From: Clostridiaceae bacterium Marseille-Q4145
GTDB lineage: Bacteria > Bacillota > Clostridia > Lachnospirales > Lachnospiraceae
Reading direction: 5' to 3'
Length of the DNA stretch: 64,000 nucleotides
Assembly: GCA_018223365.1 (NCBI GenBank)
Contig: JAGTTP010000001.1
Location: 62,001 to 126,000 of the forward strand
Shown: piece after piece, positions 54,623-63,987 of the stretch
Position numbering within the stretch: position 1 is the stretch's first letter
How the letters are laid out: each line of letters starts with the position of its first letter
The notes under the pieces: model-generated
Database searches by the model: none
What the model was told of the DNA's origin: nothing
What the model saw: the letters and a program-made list of their open reading frames with translations, nothing else
Position numbers and translations under genes: made by a program

Positions 54623-56314
54623 TCAGATTCCCCTCATTGCCCGGAAGACGCCATAGAGATCCAGCAATCCATATCCCCAGGTTTTGTTAGGATAAGTATA
54701 ATTTTCAGAGCGTCTGGCTCCACGGAGCAGATATCGCTGAATGGTCACGCTGTCCATAGCAGGTGCATTCTGTCTCACAATTCCCCATTCCAGCAAAAGC
54801 GCACATGCACCAGCTCCAAGTGCTGCTGCTGCACTGGTTCCCGTTAAGCTGCTCCCCCGTCCTTTTGCATCAATGGTTGATACCTCCACAGAAGGAGCTG
54901 CTACGTCTGGTACAACCGCTCCCACTCTTGTATATCCCCTTCCTGAATCATACCAGATACTGTCCGTCCGGGCATCATAACCTGCAAATGTCAGTACCCC
55001 TTCCGCATTAGCAGGTTCTGTCACTGTTGTATCGGGATCTGATCTTAGAAAATATGTTTCATCACTGATAAACCCGGTCACGGGAAGCCACATATGAAAT
55101 CCTGTCTCCAAATTTCCGACAGAGTAGACTCGTATTGTCCAGATCCCTGCCGTCGGATTCTGAAATGCCAGCATAATACGTTCATCTCCGGAAATTGATT
55201 CCGAAAGTTCATACTGTACATCTAATATCGTTTTTTCAAATACAAAATCATATCGTTCCCTGCTTAAAATTTGCGGTGATATCTTTGAAACTTTCTCACC
55301 ACTTGGTGCCACTACTTCTGTCACAAAAAGTCCCGGAGCATTTCCCCACAAATTTAGCTGAAATTCTCTCTCTCCAGGGCCAACTTTCAGTTCCACATCT
55401 AAATACCCTGTCTCCAGAGAAAGATTTCCATAAAAGTGATGGCCCTTATTCCCCTCATTTCCTCCTGCCGCTACCACCGCCCGTCCGGATTTTCTGGAAA
55501 TATAAGTAAGATACAGCCCTAATGGGGTTTCTCCTGTATGCCCGCCAGAATTACTGCCTAATGCCAGGCAGATAATCAGTGGTTTTCCTTCTCTTTGTGC
55601 CAGTAAATCAAGATATCGGATTCCCAACATAATATCTGCCTCCTCATAAGCAACGCAATCCTGTGGTATTCGTTCTAATTGACGGATAAATGGTTTTGCT
55701 TCTTTTAGCTTTACAAAGGCAATGTCTGCTTCTGGTGCTGCTCCCACAAAGTTCTCTTCGGCCAATTCCGACCCCGCTGCGATAGCTGCCACTTTCGATC
55801 CATGGCCGTTTTCATCCCGGCCAGGAAAAAGTTCTTTTTCTTCTTTTAACCACTGATCAATTTCTTCCCGGCTGTAACCACTTCCATACAAAAAACCTTC
55901 CGGTATTGTACCGTTCTGATCCGTTTGATCCCACAACCCGATCAGTCTTGTTTTTCCATCTTTCATTCGAAATACCTGATTCTCCAAAGCTATCCCAGAA
56001 TCCACGAACCCAATGATCACACCGCTCCCCTTTAACTGCAGCGCCGGCTGATTCTGAATAGTCAGAATCCGTGATGCTTCCAGACTCTCTGTATTCATCT
56101 GTGTATGACAGTAGGTCACTCCATAATCTCCGACAGGAAGACTGGTTCTTTTTCCAAACACTTCTTCTCTTTTCACATAATATACACTGAAATTTGGACT
56201 GATATACTGTCCACAGTATCCATACGGCATCCATTCTGCCTCTGGTGGACGTACATCCATCTTCCACACAAAATCAATATAATCATTTGAAAGAATCGCA
56301 TCCCGGCAGTCCAT
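54623..56314 (-). CDS. S8 (subtilisin-like) serine protease, Csp-related
   Basis: A 563-residue subtilase with a complete triad: Asp105 (GFVDSGI), His171 (NGHGSKVAA) and Ser494 (TGTSAAA). About 220 residues between the His and Ser blocks form a beta-rich insertion, as in the clostridial Csp germination proteases and their large Lachnospiraceae relatives. No signal peptide. GGAGG precedes ATG 56314. Might mature a spore or exported peptide; the neighbouring exporter is suggestive only. Confidence 0.9.
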   Translation of the reverse strand: MDCRDAILSNDYIDFVWKMDVRPPEAEWMPYGYCGQYISPNFSVYYVKREEVFGKRTSLPVGDYGVTYCHTQMNTESLEASRILTIQNQPALQLKGSGVIIGFVDSGIALENQVFRMKDGKTRLIGLWDQTDQNGTIPEGFLYGSGYSREEIDQWLKEEKELFPGRDENGHGSKVAAIAAGSELAEENFVGAAPEADIAFVKLKEAKPFIRQLERIPQDCVAYEEADIMLGIRYLDLLAQREGKPLIICLALGSNSGGHTGETPLGLYLTYISRKSGRAVVAAGGNEGNKGHHFYGNLSLETGYLDVELKVGPGEREFQLNLWGNAPGLFVTEVVAPSGEKVSKISPQILSRERYDFVFEKTILDVQYELSESISGDERIMLAFQNPTAGIWTIRVYSVGNLETGFHMWLPVTGFISDETYFLRSDPDTTVTEPANAEGVLTFAGYDARTDSIWYDSGRGYTRVGAVVPDVAAPSVEVSTIDAKGRGSSLTGTSAAAALGAGACALLLEWGIVRQNAPAMDSVTIQRYLLRGARRSENYTYPNKTWGYGLLDLYGVFRAMRGI

Positions 56315-56352
56315 ATCCGTTCCTCCGTAAAATACCTCCCATTAATATATGC

Positions 56353-56391
56353 AAAAAAAGCTCCAATGTGCATCTGCACATCAGAGCTTTT
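56353..56391 (-). terminator. Intrinsic terminator of the ABC exporter operon
   Basis: AAAAGCTC and GAGCTTTT arms (56356-56363 and 56384-56391) plus ATGTGCA/TGCACAT inner pairing, followed by TTTTTTTGC on the minus strand. 11 bp after the exporter stop. Confidence 0.88.
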
Positions 56392-56401
56392 AATACAGTG
56401 T

Positions 56402-58156
56402 TTAGTCCTCAAACTGGCTATTATACAGTTTCGCATAGAATCCGTTTTTTGCCAGCAACATCTTATGATTTCCCTGCTCCACGATCTGTCCGTCACGCAT
56501 AACAAGGATCACATCTGCCTCACGAATCGTAGACAAACGATGCGCTACGATGAAACTGGTATGACCTTCCATGAGTTTTGCAAAGGCATTCTGAATCTTC
56601 ATCTCTGTTCTGGTATCAATGGAAGAAGTCGCTTCATCCAGAATCAACATGGTCGGGTGACAGAGCATCAGTCTGGTAATACACAGAAGCTGCTTCTGAC
56701 CCTGGGAAAGTCCGCCGCCATCCTCACCGATGAAGGTATCATATCCTTTCGGCAGACGTTTAATAAAACTGTGGGCATGGCTTAATTTTGCCGCTTCCAC
56801 AATCTCCTCATCTGTCGCATCTGTTTTTCCAATGAGCAGGTTCTCTTTTACCGTACCGGAACGAAGCCAGGTATCCTGCAGCACCATTCCGTAAGCCGCA
56901 CGGAGACTATTTCTGGTGAGCATCCGGATATCCGTACCCTCCACCTGAATGCTTCCGTCATCCACATCATAGAACCGCATCAGAAGATTAATGAGCGTTG
57001 TCTTACCACAGCCAGTCGGACCAACGATTGCCACACGCTCACCCGGTTTCACCGTCAGATTCAGATTCTCGATTAATTTCTGATCCGGGCGGTATGCAAA
57101 TCTTACATTTTGAAGACATACATTTCCTTCTACGTCCGTCAGAACCTTCACAGCTTCCGGTTCCGGTGTCTGTGGTTCCTCCTCAATGAGTTCAAAGACG
57201 CGGCCAGCACAGGCAATGGCATTCTGAAGCTCAGTAATCACACCGGAAATCTCATTGAAGGGCTTGGTATACTGGTTTGCATAGCTCAGGAAACAGGTGA
57301 GCTGTCCGACAGACATTCTGCCGCTCACGGCTGCCAGAGCTCCCGTAATTCCCACACCCGTGTACACAAGACTGTTTACAAAACGGGTGGACGGGTTGGT
57401 GATAGAGGAAAAGAAAATCGCCCGCAGGGAATATTTCTGAAGACGGCCGTTGATCTCATCGAACCGATCCATTGCTTCCTGCTCATGACCAAAGGCCTGA
57501 ACTACCTTCTGGTTGCCGATCATCTCGTCGATCAGCGCGGTCTGCTCACCTCTTGTCTCGGACTGCTTCCGGAACATATCAAAGGTATGCTTTGCAATGA
57601 AGGAAGCAACCAGCCAGGAAATCGGTGTTACCAGCAGAACCACGAAGGTGATTCCCACATTGACGCTGAGCATGAATCCAATGGTTCCAAGAATCGTAAT
57701 CACACCGGTAAACAACTGGGTAAATCCCATGAGCAGACCATCTGCAAACTGATCTACATCCGCAATAATACGGCTTACGATCTCTCCGGTTGACTTCCGG
57801 TCAATATATTTCAGGGGCAGGATTTCCAGTTTGGCAAATGCCTCATTCCGGATATCCCGTACAATCTGATAGGTCAGTTTATTGTTGCAGATATTCATAC
57901 CCCACTGTGCCAGCGCTGTCACACCAATGACCATTGCCATTTGCTTCAATACGGCAAAGACACCTGACCAATCCACATGTCCTTTGCCCACAATACAGTC
58001 TACCGCATCTCCGGTGAGCAGCGGAATATACAGGGTAGATGCTACGGTAATCGCTGCCAGAAGAATGGAAATCGCCAGGTAAAACCAGTAGCGTCTCATA
58101 TAGCGGAGCACCTTTTTCAGGACTTCTGTCTGTTCAGAATTCATTTTCTTACTCAT
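56402..58156 (-). CDS. ABC exporter half-transporter, catalytically complete subunit
   Basis: A 584-residue membrane-plus-ATPase half-transporter. Six membrane segments (about 25-320), then Walker A GPTGCGKTT, Q-loop, signature LSQGQKQLL, Walker B LILDEATSSID with catalytic Glu, and H-loop IVAHRLSTI. Together with the next entry it makes a heterodimeric multidrug- or lipid-type exporter. It overlaps its partner's stop by 8 nt. Confidence 0.94.
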   Translation of the reverse strand: MSKKMNSEQTEVLKKVLRYMRRYWFYLAISILLAAITVASTLYIPLLTGDAVDCIVGKGHVDWSGVFAVLKQMAMVIGVTALAQWGMNICNNKLTYQIVRDIRNEAFAKLEILPLKYIDRKSTGEIVSRIIADVDQFADGLLMGFTQLFTGVITILGTIGFMLSVNVGITFVVLLVTPISWLVASFIAKHTFDMFRKQSETRGEQTALIDEMIGNQKVVQAFGHEQEAMDRFDEINGRLQKYSLRAIFFSSITNPSTRFVNSLVYTGVGITGALAAVSGRMSVGQLTCFLSYANQYTKPFNEISGVITELQNAIACAGRVFELIEEEPQTPEPEAVKVLTDVEGNVCLQNVRFAYRPDQKLIENLNLTVKPGERVAIVGPTGCGKTTLINLLMRFYDVDDGSIQVEGTDIRMLTRNSLRAAYGMVLQDTWLRSGTVKENLLIGKTDATDEEIVEAAKLSHAHSFIKRLPKGYDTFIGEDGGGLSQGQKQLLCITRLMLCHPTMLILDEATSSIDTRTEMKIQNAFAKLMEGHTSFIVAHRLSTIREADVILVMRDGQIVEQGNHKMLLAKNGFYAKLYNSQFED

Positions 58157-59906
58157 GAACGCTCACCCCTTCCTCTGCTGCCGCCATCTTTCCTTCTTCT
58201 TTCTCAAACTGGGAATAGTAAATCTCCTGATATACTCCACAGTTTTTAAGAAGTTTCTGGTGGGTTCCAATTCCTGCCACTTTACCATCATCCAGCACGA
58301 TGATCTTATCTGCATGACGGATGGAAGACGTTCTCTGGGATACGATAAAGACGATCGGCTGCCCCTCCATCTCACGGATGGATTTCCGGAGTGCCGCATC
58401 GGTTGCAAAATCAAGGGCAGATGCACTGTCGTCCAGAATCAGGATGCCCGGTTTTCTGACCAAAGCACGGGCAATGGTAAGTCTTTGTCTCTGGCCGCCG
58501 GATAAGTTCTTTCCGCCCTGATCGACCCGCGCCTGAAGCTGTCCGTCCCGTTCTTCCACAAAATCTTTTGCCTGGGCAACCGAAAGAGCCTGCCACATTT
58601 CTTCTTCCGTGGCATCTTCTTTACCCCAACGGAGATTGTCTGCGATAGTTCCATTGAAAAGCACTGCTTTCTGGGGTACCACGCCTACCATATGACGAAG
58701 GGACTCTTTGTCATAGTTCTTCACATCCTCGCCATTTATGCGAACTGCTCCTGCCGTGGCATCGTAGAATCTGGGAATCAGATTTACCAGACTGGATTTT
58801 CCGGAACCAGTGCCGCCGATAACGCCGATGGTCTCCCCTGCATGTGCGGTAAAATCAATATCCGTCAGAGATTCCGTTCCCGCCTCCGCATAGGTCAGTC
58901 CCACATGATCAAACTGCAGGGAGGTAATGGTGTTTTTTATCTCTCTGGTTCCGTTCTTCATACTGCATGGAATTTCGAACACGCTCTGGATCCGGTTTCC
59001 ACAGGCTACTGCCTTGGTTACGGTGATGATCAGGTTTGCCAGTTTTACCAGCTCTACCAGTATCTGATTCATGTAGTTCACCAGTGCAACCACCTGCCCC
59101 TGTGTCAGAATACCTGTATCTACCCGGACAGCTCCCGTGTAGAGAAGTACAATGACAGCGCCATTTACAATAATGTAGGTTACCGGATTCATAAGACCGG
59201 AGATACGGCCTACAAATTTCTGCAGATCCGTCAGATGCTCATTCTCCTGACGGAAATGTTTCTGCTCCTGCTCTTCCATCCGGAATGCACGGATGACACG
59301 GACACCGGTCAGGTTTTCTCTGGTCAGCCCCAGTACCTGGTCAAGGGCACCCTGTACTCTCCGGTACATAGGCATGGTCCAGAGCATAATTCCAAAGACT
59401 ACAATGGACAGAAGCGGAATCGTAATGACAAATACCAGTGCCGCTTTCACATCTACCGTAAATGCCATAACCATGGCACCAAATACGATAAACGGGGAAC
59501 GAAGGAACAGACGAAGCACCAGATTGATGCCGGACTGGACCTGATTGATGTCACTGGTCATACGGGTCATCAGTGTAGAGGTACCGATCTTGTCCATCTC
59601 CGTATAAGAGAGGCTCTGGATATGTCCGAACAGCTCTTTTCTAAGGGCTGTGGAAAATCCCGTTGCCGCTTTCGCCGCAAAATACTGTGCTGTAATGGAG
59701 CAGGTCAGACCGATCACACCCAGGGCAACAAGAATGAGGCACATTCTTACAATATAGCCTCGGTTGCTTCCGCCGATACCTGTATCAATGACGGCTGCCA
59801 TAACCAGAGGCACAAAAAGCTCAAAGAGCGCTTCCAGCATTTTAAAAAGCGGTGCCAGAACCGTCTCCTTTTCATACCCCTTCAGGTAAATAAGAAGTTT
59901 TTTCAT
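58149..59906 (-). CDS. ABC exporter half-transporter, degenerate-site subunit
   Basis: A 585-residue half-transporter. Walker A GGTGSGKSS and signature LSGGQRQRL are normal, but Walker B ends LILDDSASALD with Asp in place of catalytic Glu, and the H-loop is VSQRTSS with Gln for His. This is the pattern of asymmetric heterodimers such as TM287/288 and BmrCD, where one ATP site is inactive. First gene of the pair. Confidence 0.94.
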   Translation of the reverse strand: MKKLLIYLKGYEKETVLAPLFKMLEALFELFVPLVMAAVIDTGIGGSNRGYIVRMCLILVALGVIGLTCSITAQYFAAKAATGFSTALRKELFGHIQSLSYTEMDKIGTSTLMTRMTSDINQVQSGINLVLRLFLRSPFIVFGAMVMAFTVDVKAALVFVITIPLLSIVVFGIMLWTMPMYRRVQGALDQVLGLTRENLTGVRVIRAFRMEEQEQKHFRQENEHLTDLQKFVGRISGLMNPVTYIIVNGAVIVLLYTGAVRVDTGILTQGQVVALVNYMNQILVELVKLANLIITVTKAVACGNRIQSVFEIPCSMKNGTREIKNTITSLQFDHVGLTYAEAGTESLTDIDFTAHAGETIGVIGGTGSGKSSLVNLIPRFYDATAGAVRINGEDVKNYDKESLRHMVGVVPQKAVLFNGTIADNLRWGKEDATEEEMWQALSVAQAKDFVEERDGQLQARVDQGGKNLSGGQRQRLTIARALVRKPGILILDDSASALDFATDAALRKSIREMEGQPIVFIVSQRTSSIRHADKIIVLDDGKVAGIGTHQKLLKNCGVYQEIYYSQFEKEEGKMAAAEEGVSVHE

Positions 59907-59956
59907 GATGGTTCTCCCTTGTTCAGAAACCGTTCAGGTTTCCGTATTTCCTTGAC

Positions 59957-59985
59957 ATTATAGCACAGCATATTCTATATTAAAA
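59957..59985 (-). promoter_or_regulatory. Probable promoter of the ABC exporter operon
   Basis: TATAAT (59957-59962) with an extended TGC element; the -35 at 17 bp (TTTTAA) is poor. It is 51 bp upstream of the first exporter gene, in a 136-bp AT-rich gap shared with the divergent LysR gene. Confidence 0.5.
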
Positions 59986-60042
59986 TTATTCATTTTATAT
60001 ATTTCCTATATATATTTCATATGGTTTATAAAGGAGTCGTCC

Positions 60043-60924
60043 ATGGATTTAAAACAGTTATCTTATTTTGTGACGGTGATTCAGGAGGGAACCATCTCCG
60101 GCGCTGCCCGGAAACTCCACCTGACCCAGCCGCCTTTAAGCGCACAGATGAAACTGTTGGAAGAGGAAGCCGGATGCCTGCTCTTTGAACGGGGTTCCCG
60201 GCATGTGCAGCTCACCGCCGCCGGACAGATGCTCTACGGCCGCGCCGTTAAAATACTGGAGCTGGCTGATATTACTGCGCGGGAATTAAAAGATTACCGG
60301 GATGGAACCGCCGGAGTCCTCCGACTGGGAGTAGTTTCCTCAGTAGGAAGCACCTATCTCATCCATGCGGTACAGGATTTTCAGAAACAGTATCCCCACA
60401 TTGATTTTGAATTAACCGAGGGAAATACTTATCAGCTTCTGGAACAGCTGTCTTCCGGTCTCATAGAACTGGCATTGGTCCGCACCCCGTTTTCCAAACA
60501 GGGACTGACCTCTGTTCCGCTGATTGAAGAACCGCTTCTGGCAGTCGGCAGCAAACGTTATTTTCAAAGCAAGAATCCCATTACCCTGTCCGATCTCTCC
60601 GGCCTGCCATTGATCCTGTACCGGCGATGGGAACCAATTCTTCTGGAATCTTTCCGGGAAGCCGGATTGGTTCCCCATGTTTTCTGTAAAAATGACGATG
60701 CCAGAACTTCCGTCATCTGGGCAGATGCCGGACTTGGAATCTCCATTCTCCCGGCTTCCGCTTTCGGACTGGTGAAAAACCCGGACACTGTAAGCCGCCA
60801 GATCTCCGATCTTCCACTGACTTCCAGCATCTGTCTGGTGCGAAGCCAGGATACCTGGATTTCCACAGCTGCCCGCGCCTTTTTAAACTGTCTCTCGGAA
60901 ACTTACGATCACCCGTTTACTTAA
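60043..60924 (+). CDS. LysR family regulator of the DUF1538-PII unit
   Basis: A 293-residue LysR regulator close to the CynR/CbbR style: MDLKQLSYFVTVIQEGTISGAARKLHLTQPPLSAQMKLLEEE, with effector domain from about 90. ATG 60043 follows AAAGGAG. It reads in the same direction as the DUF1538 and double PII genes (17-nt and 29-nt gaps), so the three form one unit. Effector unknown. Confidence 0.9.
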   Translation: MDLKQLSYFVTVIQEGTISGAARKLHLTQPPLSAQMKLLEEEAGCLLFERGSRHVQLTAAGQMLYGRAVKILELADITARELKDYRDGTAGVLRLGVVSSVGSTYLIHAVQDFQKQYPHIDFELTEGNTYQLLEQLSSGLIELALVRTPFSKQGLTSVPLIEEPLLAVGSKRYFQSKNPITLSDLSGLPLILYRRWEPILLESFREAGLVPHVFCKNDDARTSVIWADAGLGISILPASAFGLVKNPDTVSRQISDLPLTSSICLVRSQDTWISTAARAFLNCLSETYDHPFT

Positions 60925-60941
60925 AACAACGAAAGGAGCTG

Positions 60942-62483
60942 ATGCCTTTGGCAGCTATTCAGACAAATCTACTTGAAAAACTTAACGAAGCATTAAAAGC
61001 CGTCCTTCCCATTATGGGAATCGTACTTCTTTTAAGTTTTACCATCGCGCCCCTTCCATCCGGTATTCTGCTGCTGTTTCTCTTTGGCGGAATCCTGCTG
61101 ATTCTCGGCATGATGTTCTTTAATCTCGGTGCAGAACTGTCCATGACGCCTATGGGCGAAAAAGTCGGCAAGAAAATGGCGGGAAGCATGCATCTGGGAC
61201 TGGTACTGTTTCTTTGTTTTCTCCTCGGTTTTATTATCACCATCTCAGAGCCTGACTTACAGGTACTTGCCAGACAGGTTCCCTCCATTCCGAATCTGAC
61301 GCTGATCCTTGCCGTGGCAGGCGGCGTCGGGCTGTTTCTGATGATTGCCGCCCTCCGAATGCTTTTTTCCATGGCACTGGCTCCGCTGCTCATCGTCTTC
61401 TATCTGTTTGTGTTTACCCTGGCTTCCTTTGTGCCCGGAGATTTTCTTGCTGTCGCCTTTGATTCCGGCGGCGTGACGACCGGCCCCATGACCGTTCCAT
61501 TTATCATGGCTCTGGGTATTGGTTTTTCTGCCGTCCGAAGTGATAAGCATGCAGAAAACGACAGTTTTGGACTGGTAGCCCTCTGTTCTGTAGGTCCTAT
61601 ACTGGCAGTTCTCATTCTAGGTCTTATTTTCAGGACTTCCGACAGCTCCTATACCGCTGCTGTTATTCCGGAAATCCAGAATTCCAGAGACCTGTGGATC
61701 TGCTTCAGGGATGGATTTCCGGAATACATAAAAGAAATTGCCCTCTCTCTTCTGCCCATTACCCTCTTTTTCTTCCTGTTTCAGATCTTTTCCCTGAGAC
61801 TGAAGAAACGGACCTTGAAAAAAATTGTGATCGGTATTCTCTACACGTATGTTGGCCTTGTACTATTCATGACCGGCGTTAATGTAGGATTTATGCCAGC
61901 CGGAAATTATCTGGGGCAGCAGATTGCCGGACTTTCCTGCAACTGGATTCTTATCCCTATCGGTATGATGATCGGATATTTTATCGTAAAAGCGGAACCG
62001 GCTGTCTATGTCCTGATGGATCAGGTGGAAGAACTTACTTCCGGCGCTATTTCCGGTCAGGCCATGGGAATGTCACTATCTCTTGGTGTGGCAGCATCTG
62101 TTGGAATTGCCATGCTCCGTGTACTGACCGGAATCTCCATTTTATGGTTTCTCATTCCAGGATACGCCATCGCCCTCTGCCTGTCCTTCTTGGTGCCAAA
62201 GATCTTCACGGCCATCGCATTTGACTCCGGTGGAGTTGCTTCCGGTCCCATGACCGCTACTTTCCTGCTTCCTTTTGCCATGGGAGCCTGCGATGCTCTT
62301 GGCGGAAATATCGTCAGTGATGCCTTCGGCATTGTTGCCATGGTAGCCATGACACCTCTCATCACCATACAGATACTGGGAACCATTTACCGCTTCCGCT
62401 CCGGCACCTCCGGTTCTTTTATCCCGGTACCTGCTGTCTCCTATCTGGATCAATTTGCAGATGATGACATTATTGAACTGTAA
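60942..62483 (+). CDS. DUF1538 integral membrane protein (two repeats)
   Basis: A 513-residue protein with about twelve hydrophobic segments. Two internal copies of the DUF1538 unit are visible: each has a characteristic AFDSGGV-T/S-x-GPMT motif followed by a hydrophobic stretch (about residues 169-190 and 425-447). Repeated helices with buried Asp/Ser suggest a transporter or channel, but the family has no known function. ATG 60942 follows GAAAGGAG. A PII-like gene follows, as known in related genomes. Confidence 0.88.
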   Translation: MPLAAIQTNLLEKLNEALKAVLPIMGIVLLLSFTIAPLPSGILLLFLFGGILLILGMMFFNLGAELSMTPMGEKVGKKMAGSMHLGLVLFLCFLLGFIITISEPDLQVLARQVPSIPNLTLILAVAGGVGLFLMIAALRMLFSMALAPLLIVFYLFVFTLASFVPGDFLAVAFDSGGVTTGPMTVPFIMALGIGFSAVRSDKHAENDSFGLVALCSVGPILAVLILGLIFRTSDSSYTAAVIPEIQNSRDLWICFRDGFPEYIKEIALSLLPITLFFFLFQIFSLRLKKRTLKKIVIGILYTYVGLVLFMTGVNVGFMPAGNYLGQQIAGLSCNWILIPIGMMIGYFIVKAEPAVYVLMDQVEELTSGAISGQAMGMSLSLGVAASVGIAMLRVLTGISILWFLIPGYAIALCLSFLVPKIFTAIAFDSGGVASGPMTATFLLPFAMGACDALGGNIVSDAFGIVAMVAMTPLITIQILGTIYRFRSGTSGSFIPVPAVSYLDQFADDDIIEL

Positions 62484-62512
62484 TCATATTACTTTATAAA
62501 AAGGAGCCGCTT

Positions 62513-63196
62513 ATGAATCAGATCTTTCTCATGGGACTCATTGCCAACCGGGGACTTCGGAAAAAATACCTGGCTTTTTTTGAGGAACACCATATTACAG
62601 TTGTATTATCTACTATGGCTGCAGGTACTGCTTCCAATGCGATTCTGGATGCCCTCGGTCTGGAAGCCACAGAAAAGACCGTCTATTTTGCCCTGCTCAC
62701 CAGGGATACATGGAAATCTTTGAAAAAAGAATTATATGAAAAAATGAATATCGCTGTTCCGGGAAGAGGGATTGCATTTCTGATTCCTCTGTCCAGTATT
62801 GGCGGAAGAAAAACCCTGCAGTATCTCACTGCGGGACAGACAATGGAGATTGAGGAGGAAAGCACGTTGCAGAACACGGAATATGAACTTTTGGTAACCA
62901 TTGCAAACGGGGGATATATTGAGACTATTATGGATGCGGCCAGAAGCGCCAATGCGCCCGGTGGAACCGTCATCCACGCCAAAGGTACCGGTGCCGAACA
63001 TGCAAAACGTTTCCTCGGCATTTCCCTGGCGGAAGAAAAAGAAATGATTTTTATCGTAGTGAAAACAAGCCAGAAACAGGCGATTATGAAATCTATCATG
63101 GAACGGGCCGGCGTTGGTTCCCCGGCAGGAGGCATTGTCTTCTCCCTGCCGGTCACCAGCACTGCCGGACTTCGTTTTCCGGAAACCAATGATTAA
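62513..63196 (+). CDS. Double PII-like signalling protein
   Basis: A 227-residue protein made of two PII-fold halves (about 1-105 and 120-220), each ending with a G-x-G/A-G-I-x-F-x-L/I-P block (PGRGIAFLIPL, PAGGIVFSLPV). The canonical T-loop Tyr of GlnB is not visible, so it belongs to a divergent PII-like class. As in GlnK-AmtB pairs it follows a membrane protein gene and is likely to gate it in response to a nucleotide or metabolite (inference). Its stop shares TTAA with the converging gene. Confidence 0.84.
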   Translation: MNQIFLMGLIANRGLRKKYLAFFEEHHITVVLSTMAAGTASNAILDALGLEATEKTVYFALLTRDTWKSLKKELYEKMNIAVPGRGIAFLIPLSSIGGRKTLQYLTAGQTMEIEEESTLQNTEYELLVTIANGGYIETIMDAARSANAPGGTVIHAKGTGAEHAKRFLGISLAEEKEMIFIVVKTSQKQAIMKSIMERAGVGSPAGGIVFSLPVTSTAGLRFPETND

Positions 63197-63987
63197 ATTT
63201 CCTCATAATTACGGTAAAGCCGCATGGACAGAAATCCTTTTTTGTCCAGCGCTTTGCTGTAATTTGTAATTTCCTCTGCGGCCAGTTTTACACTGTGGAT
63301 AAGCCTTTCTTCCAGAAACTGATCACTCTCTGCACAGTGGGAATTAAACACTCCGTCCGTAATTAATCCGCCGATTCCTTTTTTCTGGCCAATCAGGCCA
63401 AAGAAAAACTGCAGTACTTTTTGTTTTCTCCGATTCCTGCATATAAAGAACCGGATTGTATGGCGGAAATATCGAATGCAGACGTCGATCTGTCGCGGCG
63501 TAATCCGGTCAAACATGGATGCAATGATTCTTCTCGTATGGGAACGACTGATCAGATGATGGATGGGGGCATACTGAAGCGGATCCTTTCCATCCCGTTC
63601 CATGAGATACCGGTCAAATTCCGTCTCAATCTCCAGGTGTCCCAGATTCTTTTCTTCCATGTAACAGTTAATGTACGGGTGGCATTCGCTGTCCAATATA
63701 AAATGACAGATAAATCCGTATAAATATGCTCTCAGCACCGGATCTTCACTTTGACGGTACTTTTTCAAACCTTTTTCAAAAAAATCAGCGGCTAACTCTT
63801 GGTGAAGATGTACTCCCTGCTGATTGACCCTGTTTTTCACTAAAGGAAAATAGTAAAACAAGAGATCAGGACCGTGCAGTCCTAACAAAAACGCGTCTTT
63901 TCCTTCCAGGATCCATTTCTTCTCCTTCTCCGGTAATTCTTTATATACTTCTTTTCCAAAACAATAATGTGCATATGCTGCAGGCAT
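63193..63987 (-). CDS. Zinc-dependent phospholipase C family protein
   Basis: A 264-residue protein of the zinc-dependent phospholipase C-like family. Conserved histidines and acids expected for the metals: YAHYCFG at the start, LGLHGPDLLFYY, and FICHFILDSECHPYI. No signal peptide, so it may act inside the cell. GGAGGCTGGTAAG lies before ATG 63987 at the window edge. Converges with the double PII gene. Confidence 0.85.
   Translation of the reverse strand: MPAAYAHYCFGKEVYKELPEKEKKWILEGKDAFLLGLHGPDLLFYYFPLVKNRVNQQGVHLHQELAADFFEKGLKKYRQSEDPVLRAYLYGFICHFILDSECHPYINCYMEEKNLGHLEIETEFDRYLMERDGKDPLQYAPIHHLISRSHTRRIIASMFDRITPRQIDVCIRYFRHTIRFFICRNRRKQKVLQFFFGLIGQKKGIGGLITDGVFNSHCAESDQFLEERLIHSVKLAAEEITNYSKALDKKGFLSMRLYRNYEEI

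Noticed and set aside
58692..59963. Long open frame on the plus strand over the ABC exporter
   Set aside because: Antisense to a clearly recognised ATPase gene; composition rich in Cys/His is typical of a shadow frame.
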